Shown piece after piece: positions 22,921 through 30,846 of a stretch of DNA of 39,276 nt. Position 1 is the first letter of the stretch. Each line of letters opens with the position of its first letter. Source of the stretch: JAFGCR01 sp964538225 (GTDB lineage Bacteria; Patescibacteriota; Gracilibacteria; UM-FILTER-43-11); assembly GCA_964538225.1 (NCBI GenBank), contig CAZIDW010000004.1, positions 1 to 39,276 of the forward strand. Reading direction: 5' to 3'. The notes below the pieces were generated by a model, which worked only from the letters and a program-made list of their open reading frames with translations, was not told where the DNA came from and ran no database searches. Both the position numbers and the translations under genes were made by a program.

Positions 22921-24400
22921 GAAGCGTCAATTGATCCTCATCCGGCGTTTCATACGGAGTGCGCTGTTGTTCCACCCGTTTCAGAACCTCTTCCGTGATC
23001 TTACCGGCCGGATACTCACCGCCCATGCAGGCCCAGCAGAATTTTTTAATCTTCGGATTCCCCACATGCGCGGCCCGTTCCAGGTCCTCGTATTTTTGGT
23101 AATAAAGTTTGTCCGCGTCGATCATTTTGCGGATTTCGTCGTATTTCAGTTTATTGGCGATAAAATCCTTCCGGGACGGCATATCGATGCCGTACACACA
23201 GGGATTGATGAGCGGCGGCGCGGCTGAGGCAAAATAGACTTTTTTCGCACCCGCCTCCCGCACCATCTCAACGATTTGCTTTGAAGTGTTCCCGCGCACG
23301 ATGCTGTCGTCCACCAGCAGCACATTTTTGTTCCGGAATTCCAGGTGGATAGGATTGAGTTTGTAGCGGATGGATTTTTTACGCACGGCCTGGTTGGGCA
23401 TGATAAAGGTGCGTCCGATGTAGCGGTTTTTCATAAAGCCTTCACGGTATTTCACCTTCAGTTCAGAAGCCAGCGTAATGGCAATATGGCGCGAGGTCTC
23501 CGGCACCGGGATGACCACATCGATGTCCAGTTTGTCTTTTTTGATCTGTTTGGCCAGATACTGGCCCATCCTCAGTCGGGTCTTGTACACGCTGATGCCG
23601 TCGATCATGCTGTCCGGCCGGGCCAGGTACACATGCTCAAAAATACAGGGCCGAGGAACGGCTTTCATGCATTGTTTGGTGTGGAGTGTATGGTTTTTGT
23701 CGATATAAACGGCCTCCCCCGGCGTGACATCCCTTAATATCTTAAAGCCAAGTGTCTGGACAGCCACGCTTTCGGACGCGATGGCGTACTCGGTCTTCCC
23801 TCCGTTCTGCCGGGTGCCGATGACCAGCGGACGGATGCCGTTTGGGTCGCGGAATGCCACGATTCCATGGTCCACAATCAGGGAAACAACGCTGTAACCG
23901 CCTTCTGCCCGCTTAAAAACCCGTTTCATGGCGCTGAAAACCTGGCTGGGCTTGAGTTCACATCGTTTTTTGACTTCCTGGCTGAGCTCAAACGCCAGGA
24001 TATTTAAGAGCACTTCCGAATCCGACGTGGTGTTTAAGTGGCGCATGTTGTTTTCATGCACCTCTTTTTTGAGTTTTTCGTAATTGGTCAGGTTCCCGTT
24101 GTGCGCCAGGGCGATGCCGAATGGAGCGTTCACGTAAAAGGGCTGGGCTTCTTCGGCGCTGCTGCATCCGGCCGTGGGATAACGCACGTGCCCGATGCCC
24201 ATCGTCCCTTTAAGGCGCAGGATGTTTTTGGTGCGGAAGACATCCCGTACCAGTCCGTTCCCTTTTTTCAGATGGATCTGCTGGCCATTGAACGTGGCGA
24301 TGCCCGCGGCGTCCTGGCCGCGATGCTGAAGAACGATCAGACCGTCGTAAAGGTCTTGGATAGCCGGGGTGTTTCGGACAATTCCGAGGATTCCGCACAT
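22916..24400 (-). CDS. purF: Amidophosphoribosyltransferase
   Basis: PurF converts PRPP and glutamine to phosphoribosylamine, the first step of purine synthesis. The protein is 494 residues. It starts MCGILGIVRN, so Cys2 is the glutaminase nucleophile and no propeptide is present; QHRGQDAAGIAT, GHVRYPTAG and LAHNGNLTNYEKL follow. The phosphoribosyltransferase domain has IDVVIPVPETSRHIA, NRYIGRTFIMP and the PRPP loop VLLVDDSIVRGNTSKQ. Cysteines near 440-460 (FCWACMGG) suggest an iron-sulfur-type PurF. It is 50 nt downstream of folD, which makes folate cofactors for the same pathway, so they likely form an operon. Confidence 0.96.
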   Translation of the reverse strand: MCGILGIVRNTPAIQDLYDGLIVLQHRGQDAAGIATFNGQQIHLKKGNGLVRDVFRTKNILRLKGTMGIGHVRYPTAGCSSAEEAQPFYVNAPFGIALAHNGNLTNYEKLKKEVHENNMRHLNTTSDSEVLLNILAFELSQEVKKRCELKPSQVFSAMKRVFKRAEGGYSVVSLIVDHGIVAFRDPNGIRPLVIGTRQNGGKTEYAIASESVAVQTLGFKILRDVTPGEAVYIDKNHTLHTKQCMKAVPRPCIFEHVYLARPDSMIDGISVYKTRLRMGQYLAKQIKKDKLDIDVVIPVPETSRHIAITLASELKVKYREGFMKNRYIGRTFIMPNQAVRKKSIRYKLNPIHLEFRNKNVLLVDDSIVRGNTSKQIVEMVREAGAKKVYFASAAPPLINPCVYGIDMPSRKDFIANKLKYDEIRKMIDADKLYYQKYEDLERAAHVGNPKIKKFCWACMGGEYPAGKITEEVLKRVEQQRTPYETPDEDQLTLL

Positions 24401-24403
24401 ATT

Positions 24404-24428
24404 AAAATTTTTATGGGATAAAAATTTT
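24404..24428. promoter_or_regulatory. AT-rich perfect hairpin between folD and purF
   Basis: AAAATTTTTAT (24404-24414), GGG, ATAAAAATTTT (24418-24428): an 11-bp perfect stem directly before the purF start. It could act as a weak terminator, an mRNA processing site or a translation control hairpin. Confidence 0.45.
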
Positions 24429-24435
24429 TACAATT

Positions 24436-24461
24436 GACAGGTGTCAGATGTCAGCTGTCAC
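24436..24461. repeat. GTCAGNN heptamer array supplying the folD stop
   Basis: About three units (ACAGGT, GTCAGAT, GTCAGCT, GTCAC). Read on the minus strand it encodes the last residues of FolD and its TGA stop codon at 24451-24453. Confidence 0.8.
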
Positions 24462-25290
24462 TTTGGCGTTTGGCGGCATGAACGGTATTGAGTATCAGGG
24501 CAGCTACAGTCATCGGGCCGACACCGCCGGGAACCGGGGTGATGTAACTGGCTTTTTTGCTCACATTCTTGAAATCTACATCCCCGCACAGCTTACCGTC
24601 ATCCGTCCGGTTGATACCTACGTCCACCACCACCACGCCGTCTTGCACCATGTCCGCGGTAATCAGCCCTGCCTTGCCCACTGCTACGATGAGAATATCC
24701 GCTCGCCGGGTGTGGCTTTTAAGGTCTTTGGTGTGGATGTGGCAGGTGGTAACGGTGGCATTGCGGTTTAAAAGCATGGTGCTGATCGGTTTGCCCACAT
24801 GGTTGCTATGCCCCACCACCACCACTTCCTGTCCGCGGATGGGGATGTCGTAATGGTCCAGCAGTTTCATGATTCCTGAAGGAGTGGCGGGCGGAAGGTC
24901 TTCGAATTCAGGGCTTAAAAACATCTTTCCCAGATTATAGGCGTGAAAGCCATCCACGTCTTTTTGGGGGTCGATTGCCCGGATGATAAGCGGTACCTCG
25001 ATGTGGTTCGGGAGCGGAAGCTGGACGATGAGGCCGTTAATTTCATCGTCTGAATTGATTTTTTCGATTTCTTCGATCAGCTGGTCCTGGGTGATGGTGT
25101 CGGGGAAACGGCGCTCCTCATAGGCAACTCCCGCCCGTTCACAGGCCTTTTTTTTGTTTTTTATATATACCAAAGACGCGGGGTCATCGCCGACCAGGAT
25201 CACCGCCAGCTTGGGTTTCCACTTCGCCGCCTCATCAGCCACGGAATCTGTCAGCTCCTCGGACAATGCTTTGCCGTCCAGGATTTTCAT
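24451..25290 (-). CDS. folD: Bifunctional methylene-THF dehydrogenase / methenyl-THF cyclohydrolase
   Basis: FolD interconverts 5,10-methylene-THF and 10-formyl-THF in the cytoplasm with NADP. The 279-residue protein has VILVGDDPASLVYIKNKKKACERAG with the catalytic Lys of YxxxK, GLIVQLPLPNHI, DPQKDVDGFHAYNLGKM, PPATPSGIMKLL, the nucleotide loop VVVGHSNHVGKPIS and TPVPGGVGPMTVAALI. 10-formyl-THF is needed by two later purine steps, which fits the neighbour purF. Its last residues come from a heptamer array. The promoter is at 25331-25359. Confidence 0.97.
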   Translation of the reverse strand: MKILDGKALSEELTDSVADEAAKWKPKLAVILVGDDPASLVYIKNKKKACERAGVAYEERRFPDTITQDQLIEEIEKINSDDEINGLIVQLPLPNHIEVPLIIRAIDPQKDVDGFHAYNLGKMFLSPEFEDLPPATPSGIMKLLDHYDIPIRGQEVVVVGHSNHVGKPISTMLLNRNATVTTCHIHTKDLKSHTRRADILIVAVGKAGLITADMVQDGVVVVDVGINRTDDGKLCGDVDFKNVSKKASYITPVPGGVGPMTVAALILNTVHAAKRQSDS

Positions 25291-25330
25291 AGGGGAGGGA
25301 AAATAAAAAACAGCCCGCTAAGGCGATGGT

Positions 25331-25359
25331 ATTATATCCTCTGAAAAAAGAACCGGCAA
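25331..25359 (-). promoter_or_regulatory. Promoter of folD-purF
   Basis: On the minus strand TTGCCG (25359-25354), 17 nt, TATAAT (25336-25331). The leader of about 33 nt contains a small GCCCGCTAAGGCG-type palindrome. Confidence 0.65.
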
Positions 25360-25432
25360 GCTATTATTCATTTTGCATTTCGTATTTTTAATCCGGTATT
25401 TGAATGAGGATTAGAAAATAGTATTCGTTTTA

Positions 25433-26656
25433 TTATTCTTCTAGCTGATTTAGGATATCGATCATTTCCCCATAATCCGCACACTGAAATTCACAGGTGG
25501 AGCTGGATTCATTGAAATGCCATTGGCCGATGCAGTCCGGGAATCCGGGGCGGGGACCGATGGAAAGTTCGTTTTTTAAATTATAATCACAGCATTGGTC
25601 CGGATTGCTGTGCGTACTGCAGGCCTGGCTGACAAAATCCGTGAACTGCTCTTCCTCCGCATCGAAATAGTCCTCCAATTCTTCTTCATTCAGACATTCG
25701 TAAGAACAGCCGTTTACCGTATTATCATAGACCCAGTTCCCGATACAGGGCGGGGTCGTGTCGTAATGATGCTCGTCCGCACAGCACTGGTCCCGCTGTT
25801 CCTGGGTTCCCTGATTGCAGGGATGGAAACAATGGTAATAACACAGGCGTGAATGGTAATTAAAAAGCCAGTAACCGGTGTATGCGCAGTCCGGATGCGG
25901 CTCATCCGCGAACACAGCCTGACAGCAGTCGTTCCGATCCTCCTGTTTTAACCGGATAGTGCAATGGGTATAAGACTCCTCCGGCTCATCAGGCGTGTAT
26001 TCGAACGAGTCAGGCTCATTCGGGCCTTCTTCATCACCCCCCTCGTATCCCCCTTCGCTTTCTTCTTCGCCTTCTCCTTCACCTTCTCCATCCGCGGGGG
26101 GCAACGGGGGAGGGGCCGGGTCGGAGGCAGTATCCGGCTCGCCGCCTCCGTCATCGGTGGCGCCTCCGGCATCATTTTCATCTGTGGGCGCGGGGGATGG
26201 AGGCGTGCTGCCGCCGGAGCCGGTCACCATCACCTCTTCATCATCAATCGTGATGGAAGACCCGCCGCCCACACGTATCGGGTCAGAAGGTTTCTGGCTA
26301 TCCGGTTCATCGCCGTTTGTCTCATCCAGATTTACCCAAGTCCCTTCCGGCACAGTGATGGTTCCGCTCACATTCTTCCAGTCTTCCGAGACCTCTATTT
26401 CCGTATCACTTCCCACCCGGAAAAAACGGACTTTTCTCAATTCGTTTTCCGGCCCCTTAAGATCCATGGTGATTTTGCTGGTCCGCCCGGGGACGATGCG
26501 GAGGTTGGAATGATGCAGGTCTTTGATCTTGACCACGCCGTTTCCGGCCGGTACAGACTGGGTGACGTGCGTCTCTGGATCAGGCATTAAAAAAACCACG
26601 GTCCCCAGAATAAGCGCTCCTCCCAAAACAACGATGACGGCAATGATTTTTTTCAT
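25433..26656 (-). CDS. Membrane-anchored surface protein with three six-cysteine modules
   Basis: The 407-residue protein has an N-terminal helix (IIAVIVVLGGALILGTVVFL), a beta domain to about residue 115, an acidic Pro/Gly/Ser-rich stalk to about 235, and three tandem cysteine modules. Their spacing is C-x11-CC-x11-C-x14-C-x3-C, C-x10-CC-x11-C-x12-C-x3-C and C-x8-CC-x18-C-x12-C-x3-C, each with a GxW or GYW and an aromatic before the last cysteines. Six conserved cysteines per module imply three disulfides outside the cell. I do not recognise the module. It is divergent from the pilus cluster and could be an adhesin or a host-contact protein; this is inference. Confidence 0.8.
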   Translation of the reverse strand: MKKIIAVIVVLGGALILGTVVFLMPDPETHVTQSVPAGNGVVKIKDLHHSNLRIVPGRTSKITMDLKGPENELRKVRFFRVGSDTEIEVSEDWKNVSGTITVPEGTWVNLDETNGDEPDSQKPSDPIRVGGGSSITIDDEEVMVTGSGGSTPPSPAPTDENDAGGATDDGGGEPDTASDPAPPPLPPADGEGEGEGEEESEGGYEGGDEEGPNEPDSFEYTPDEPEESYTHCTIRLKQEDRNDCCQAVFADEPHPDCAYTGYWLFNYHSRLCYYHCFHPCNQGTQEQRDQCCADEHHYDTTPPCIGNWVYDNTVNGCSYECLNEEELEDYFDAEEEQFTDFVSQACSTHSNPDQCCDYNLKNELSIGPRPGFPDCIGQWHFNESSSTCEFQCADYGEMIDILNQLEE

Positions 26657-26682
26657 TTGATTTTTGTCTAGTAAACAGGAAT

Positions 26683-26711
26683 ATTTTAGCGTCTTTTAAG
26701 ACCCGGCGCAA
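26683..26711 (-). promoter_or_regulatory. Promoter of the cysteine-module gene with a small palindrome in the spacer
   Basis: On the minus strand TTGCGC (26711-26706), 17 nt, TAAAAT (26688-26683). The spacer contains GTCTT-TT-AAGAC (26691-26702), a possible operator. Confidence 0.5.
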
Positions 26712-26899
26712 TTTTTATGATTAAAAAATTGAAAAAACTGAAAAAATTGCAGAAAAATTTAATTGCTGTTTGTAAGGCGATGTATGAGAATCGCTTAACG
26801 CATTAATTTTTTAATTTTTCAATTGCCTCTACTGTCCTCAGACGGCACCTGTACATCACTAATGGCATTACTTTTTAACTTTCTGCGAGACGAAAAGTC
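26712..26899. other. AT-rich gap between divergent genes
   Basis: No gene is supported. An imperfect inverted repeat is present: ATTAAAAAATTGAAAAAA near 26718 faces AATTTTTTAATTTTTCAATTG near 26802-26823. It lies between the divergent surface-protein promoter and the pilT promoter. Confidence 0.5.
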
Positions 26900-26928
26900 T
26901 TGAATTTTCAGAGATAACATGCTATAAT
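26900..26928 (+). promoter_or_regulatory. Promoter of the type IV pilus cluster
   Basis: TTGAAT (26900-26905), 17 nt, TATAAT (26923-26928) with TG one base before the -10 box. The start is near 26935 and the leader to pilT is about 26 nt. Confidence 0.8.
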
Positions 26929-26960
26929 ATTCAGATTGCAAAAAAATAAAAGCAAAAAGC

Positions 26961-28025
26961 ATGAACACACAATTCACTAAAATTTTAGATCTGGCCGTCA
27001 ACCGAAACGCATCGGACATCCATTTCCAGACAGGAAAAAAACCGGTTTTACGCGTGTCCGGCAGTCTGTTTCTGGTGGAAGACGCCGAACCGTTCCAGCT
27101 GAAGGAAGAGACGGCGGAATTCAAGCAGTACATGAATGAAAACCAGTATGAATATTACCTGAAGCACGGGAATACGGATTTTGCCTTCGGTTATGGGAAC
27201 GATTATCGCTTCCGCGGCAATGTCTACCGCCAGCAAGGGGGGCTTTCTATGAGCCTGCGCCTGATCCGCAACCGGATCCTTAGCTTTGAACAGCTGGGTC
27301 TGCCATCGGTTTTCCGGGAAATCGCGGAAGATTACCGGCAGGGATTTTTTCTGGTCGTGGGGCCGACCGGTCATGGCAAATCCACCAGCCTGGCCGCCAT
27401 CCTTAACCACATCAACCAGAACCGTGAAAATCATGTCATCACGATTGAAGATCCCATCGAGTACATCATCCGGAACGACAAGTCCGTTATTGAACAGCGC
27501 GAGATCGGCACACATGCGTCTTCTTTCGAAAACGCCCTGCGCGCTTCCATGCGTCAGGATCCGGATGTGATCCTTATCGGGGAGATGCGCGACCATGAGA
27601 CCATCCAGGCGGCGATCACTTTGGCCGAGACCGGCCATCTGGTCCTTTCCACCTTGCATACGAACAATTCCGTCCAGACCATCGACCGCATCATCGATGT
27701 GTTTCCGGAAGAAAAACAGAAACAGATCCGCATTCAGCTGTCCAGCACTTTAACCGGCGTGGTGTCTCAGCGTCTGGTGCCCGGCGAGGACGGCGAGCTG
27801 AAATTCGCCTACGAACAGATGATGGTGACCGACGCGGTGCGGAACATCATTCGGAGCGAAAAAAGCGAACAGATCTACAACGCGTTGCAGACCGGGGAAG
27901 ACACAGGGGTCATCCGGCTGGAGCAGTGTCTGGCCAGTCTCGTGAAGGACAAACAGATTTCTAAAGAAAACGCCATGGCCTTTGCGACCAATCGTGAACT
28001 CATCGACGTGTTTATGGAATATTAA
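26961..28025 (+). CDS. pilT: Type IV pilus retraction ATPase PilT
   Basis: The 354-residue protein is a secretion-type hexameric ATPase. An N-terminal domain (ILDLAVNRNASDIHFQTGKKP) is followed by Walker A GPTGHGKST (about residue 130), the Asp box TIEDPIEY, Walker B-like DPDVILIGEMRD and the His box TGHLVLSTLHTNN. PilT is distinguished from PilB by its short length, the lack of a zinc site and EMRD. Walker A has His in place of the usual Ser (GPTGHGKS). It would power depolymerisation and pilus retraction. It is the first gene of the cluster, with its own extended -10 promoter. Confidence 0.93.
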   Translation: MNTQFTKILDLAVNRNASDIHFQTGKKPVLRVSGSLFLVEDAEPFQLKEETAEFKQYMNENQYEYYLKHGNTDFAFGYGNDYRFRGNVYRQQGGLSMSLRLIRNRILSFEQLGLPSVFREIAEDYRQGFFLVVGPTGHGKSTSLAAILNHINQNRENHVITIEDPIEYIIRNDKSVIEQREIGTHASSFENALRASMRQDPDVILIGEMRDHETIQAAITLAETGHLVLSTLHTNNSVQTIDRIIDVFPEEKQKQIRIQLSSTLTGVVSQRLVPGEDGELKFAYEQMMVTDAVRNIIRSEKSEQIYNALQTGEDTGVIRLEQCLASLVKDKQISKENAMAFATNRELIDVFMEY

Positions 28026-28028
28026 TTT

Positions 28029-28081
28029 AGTTGAAAATCCATCGTTCTGGATTTTCAACTTTCAACTCTCAACTTTTAACT
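28029..28081 (+). repeat. Perfect 12-bp hairpin followed by a TTCAACT-like heptamer array
   Basis: AGTTGAAAATCC (28029-28040), an 8-nt loop, GGATTTTCAACT (28049-28060), then TTCAACT, CTCAACT, TTTAACT (7-nt period). It lies between pilT and the next pilus gene and may control or cut the polycistronic message. Confidence 0.7.
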
Positions 28082-28084
28082 CAA

Positions 28085-28789
28085 ATGGAAAAAGTAAAAA
28101 CCACCTCAAAACAACGGACTGTTCTGCTGGTCGACAGCGACAAAACACTTATCCATGATATAAAAGATTATCTGGAACATCATGAGATCAGGGAAAACTA
28201 CGGGTTGGAATTCGTGTTCGCTCAGAATGCTAAAGAGGCGCTTAAAAAATTAGCGGAAAAAAAGATCGATTTGGTGGTCCTGGAAGTCATTTTACCGATT
28301 ATCAACGGTTATTATGTGCTGAGCGCACTCAAAAAGGAATACAGCAATATCCCGGTCATCATCTATTCCCGCCTGAAAGGCCCTCAGGATCTGGCGAAGA
28401 TGGCCTCGTATAAAGTCGATAATATTTTTCTGAAACAGCTGATGAAGATGGAGGACCTGATCCAGATGATCGTCAGCCATTCCGGCCACAAAGCGGAGCT
28501 CGATAAGGTCCTGATGGAACTTCAGAGCCAGGTGAAATCCCTGTCTTCCGCGGAATCACAGGCCAGCCAAAAAGTCATCCAGTGTCCGCGTTGTCATGCA
28601 ATCCTCCCACAGGGGTCGCATTTCTGCAATAACTGCGGACAGAAGATTTTTAGGGCGACTAAACAGACCGGATTAAAAAAAGCCACAGAATCTCCGAGCC
28701 AAGAACAGGCCTCCTTGTCACCGTCCGATACTTCTGCATCGGAAGAGGAGGCAAACAAAGAAACAAAAAAAGAAAAAACAAACGTTTAA
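28085..28789 (+). CDS. Pseudo-receiver with C-terminal zinc ribbon
   Basis: The 234-residue protein has a CheY-like receiver domain at residues 12-130: acids at VDSDK (17, 19), ILPIINGYYVL after the third strand, Ser95 and Lys117. The phospho-acceptor position is Glu66 (DLVVLEVILP) and not Asp, so the domain cannot be phosphorylated in the usual way and may mimic the active state. A short coiled coil and a zinc ribbon follow (CPRC at 167-170, CNNC at 181-184), then a charged Ser/Glu/Lys tail. It sits between pilT and pilB, so it probably regulates the pilus motors; PilB also carries a zinc site. I chose ATG 28085 because the longer frame runs through a hairpin. Confidence 0.85.
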   Translation: MEKVKTTSKQRTVLLVDSDKTLIHDIKDYLEHHEIRENYGLEFVFAQNAKEALKKLAEKKIDLVVLEVILPIINGYYVLSALKKEYSNIPVIIYSRLKGPQDLAKMASYKVDNIFLKQLMKMEDLIQMIVSHSGHKAELDKVLMELQSQVKSLSSAESQASQKVIQCPRCHAILPQGSHFCNNCGQKIFRATKQTGLKKATESPSQEQASLSPSDTSASEEEANKETKKEKTNV

Positions 28790-28817
28790 TAGATTCTTAA
28801 AAATCAAACGAGATCCT

Positions 28818-30575
28818 ATGAAGATCGATTCCCAAAAACTCATCGAAGGGCTTAAAGCCAAAAAGGTCGATAAATCCGCAATCGAAGCGCTGAATGAAGA
28901 GGCTAAAGCAAGCGATGTCCCGCTGTACGATTTGGTGGCACGGAAACACGTCCTGTCAGATGAGGAACTCGGCCGGCTGGTCGCCGATATCATCGGGTAT
29001 CCCTATATCAATCTGTCAAAAGTCCAGATTCCCAATGAGGTCTTAGAAATCGTCCCGGAAAACATCGCCTTAAAGCAGGGCATTATCACGTTCGGGATCG
29101 ATGAACACGAGAACAAGATCAAAATCGCCACGGTCAATCCTTTTGACCTGGAAATGATCCATGATCTTGAAAAAAAGACCGGGCGGGAGGCCGAGGTCTA
29201 TTACACGACCTTTTCCAGCATCAAAAACATCATCGGGAAATACAACCGGGAGCTTAAGAATATCTTTTTAAACATGCTGCCGGCTGACCTGCGCTATGTA
29301 AAACCCGGCGAAGATGAAAAAGAGATCGAAAGCGAGACATTTGAAGAGGAGATTCCCATTGTCGAGATCTTCGAGGCAATCCTGACACACGCCCACCGTC
29401 ACCACGCATCGGATATCCATATCGAAGCGACCAAGACCCATACGGTCGTCCGTTACCGCATCGACGGAGTACTGCACAAGGTCGTCAGTTTTCCCAAGAT
29501 CATCCATGAGCCGCTGGTCACGCGCTGTAAGATATTAGCAGGGCTCCGCATCGATGAAACCCGGGCGGCGCAGGACGGCCGCATTTCCCTGGATCTGGAT
29601 GACGATGTTGTGGCATTCCGCGTATCCATTTTACCCACGCATTTCGGGGAAAAGATCGTAATGCGTATTCTGGTCGAACTGGAGGAATCCGTCAATCTGA
29701 TCGATTCCGGACTGAACGAGGAGGATTATAAAAAAGTCATCCTGAATTCCACCAAGCCTTACGGCATGATGATCGTCACCGGGCCGACCGGCAGCGGGAA
29801 GACCACCACGCTGTATAATATTATCAAACTGATGAATTCCGAGGAGATCAATATCGCGACCATCGAAGACCCTATAGAATACGGCATCGAAGGCATCAAC
29901 CAGGTGCAGGTGAACCATGCCACCAACCTGACGTTTGCCAATGGACTGCGCTCCCTGCTTCGTCAGGATCCTGACAGTATATTAGTAGGAGAGATCCGTG
30001 ACCAGGAGACCGCGCAGATCGCCGTCGAATCCGCCATGACCGGTCATATGGTGTTTTCCACCCTGCATGCGAATAGTGCGGCCATAGGCATTCCGCGACT
30101 TGTAGAAATGGGTGTTGAACCTTTTCTTTTGACAGCCGCAATAAATTCTTTGATCGCCCAGCGCCTGGTGCGCCAGCTCTGCCCGCATTGCCTTCAGGGC
30201 CATGTATATTCCGCAGAAACACTGGGATTGGTGTATAACACCAAAAATCTGGTGGAGATCGTTAAAAAAATCGCCTCCAAACATTATTCCCCTGAAGAAA
30301 TCGAACAGCTTGAATTCAAAGATGAATTTGTTTTTTATAAAGGGCAGGGATGTCCGGCCTGCGGTCATACGGGCTATAAGGGCCGGATCGGCCTGTATGA
30401 AGTGCTGGAAATGACGGAGGATATCAAAAAGGCCATCCTTCAGGAAGGCAGTGCGGACGAAATCGAAGACGCCGCCATCCGGAACGGCATGACCACCATG
30501 CTGGAAAACGGCATCGAAAAAGCCCTCTCCGGTATCACCTCGCTCGAAGAAGTGATTCGTGTGATTAAAACCTAA
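28818..30575 (+). CDS. pilB: Type IV pilus extension ATPase PilB
   Basis: The 585-residue protein has an N-terminal MshEN-like domain (PLYDLVARKHVLSDEEL, GYPYINLSKVQIP), then the second N-terminal domain with ASDIHIEATK and RYRIDGVLH, and the ATPase core: Walker A GPTGSGKTTT, TIEDPIEY, Walker B with DSILVGEIRD, and the His box TGHMVFSTLHAN. Near the C terminus the zinc module CPHC...CPACG is present, as in GspE and PilB. It powers pilin polymerisation at the inner membrane. It starts 28 nt after the pseudo-receiver gene. An MshEN domain could bind a cyclic dinucleotide, though I see no decisive motif. Confidence 0.95.
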   Translation: MKIDSQKLIEGLKAKKVDKSAIEALNEEAKASDVPLYDLVARKHVLSDEELGRLVADIIGYPYINLSKVQIPNEVLEIVPENIALKQGIITFGIDEHENKIKIATVNPFDLEMIHDLEKKTGREAEVYYTTFSSIKNIIGKYNRELKNIFLNMLPADLRYVKPGEDEKEIESETFEEEIPIVEIFEAILTHAHRHHASDIHIEATKTHTVVRYRIDGVLHKVVSFPKIIHEPLVTRCKILAGLRIDETRAAQDGRISLDLDDDVVAFRVSILPTHFGEKIVMRILVELEESVNLIDSGLNEEDYKKVILNSTKPYGMMIVTGPTGSGKTTTLYNIIKLMNSEEINIATIEDPIEYGIEGINQVQVNHATNLTFANGLRSLLRQDPDSILVGEIRDQETAQIAVESAMTGHMVFSTLHANSAAIGIPRLVEMGVEPFLLTAAINSLIAQRLVRQLCPHCLQGHVYSAETLGLVYNTKNLVEIVKKIASKHYSPEEIEQLEFKDEFVFYKGQGCPACGHTGYKGRIGLYEVLEMTEDIKKAILQEGSADEIEDAAIRNGMTTMLENGIEKALSGITSLEEVIRVIKT

Positions 30576-30583
30576 TGCCTAAT

Positions 30584-30667
30584 TGACAGCTGACATCTGA
30601 CAGCTGACATCTGACACCTGACACCTGACATCTGACAGCTGACATCTGACATCTGACACCTGACATC
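30584..30667. repeat. Heptamer array, twelve units (84 nt), inverse of the GTCAGNN family
   Basis: TGACAGC, TGACATC, TGACAGC, TGACATC, TGACACC, TGACACC, TGACATC, TGACAGC, TGACATC, TGACATC, TGACACC, TGACATC. The reverse complement gives the GTCAGNN family of 18221-18304, and the length is also 84 nt. It starts nine bases after pilB. Confidence 0.9.
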
Positions 30668-30692
30668 TGATTGATATCTAATCAACAGCAGT

Positions 30693-30750
30693 ACGCATGT
30701 GCGCAATGTACGCATGTGCGCAATGTACGCAATGTACGCATGTGCGCACC
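30693..30750. repeat. 17-nt tandem repeat with GTACGCAT/GTGCGCAAT units
   Basis: ACGCATGTGCGCAATGT (30693-30709) is repeated at 30710-30726, then a 9-nt part ACGCAATGT and a third start ACGCATGTGCGC. It is followed by palindromes GGCCCGATAGGGCC and CGTACACGCGTAC, and by an 11-nt-period stretch around ATTAGCAGTCC and ATTAGCAATTT just before pilC. Confidence 0.8.
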
Positions 30751-30846
30751 TGCGTAGGCCCGATAGGGCCGCGTACACGCGTACTAACGCGCACTAAAAA
30801 TAATCAGCAATCCATTAGCAGTCCATAAGAAATCCATTAGCAATTT

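Noticed and set aside
30572..30778. 68-codon minus-strand frame with repeated Cys-Gln-Met-Ser pattern
   Set aside because: The pattern is the translation of the GTCAGNN heptamer array and the 17-nt repeat, not a protein.
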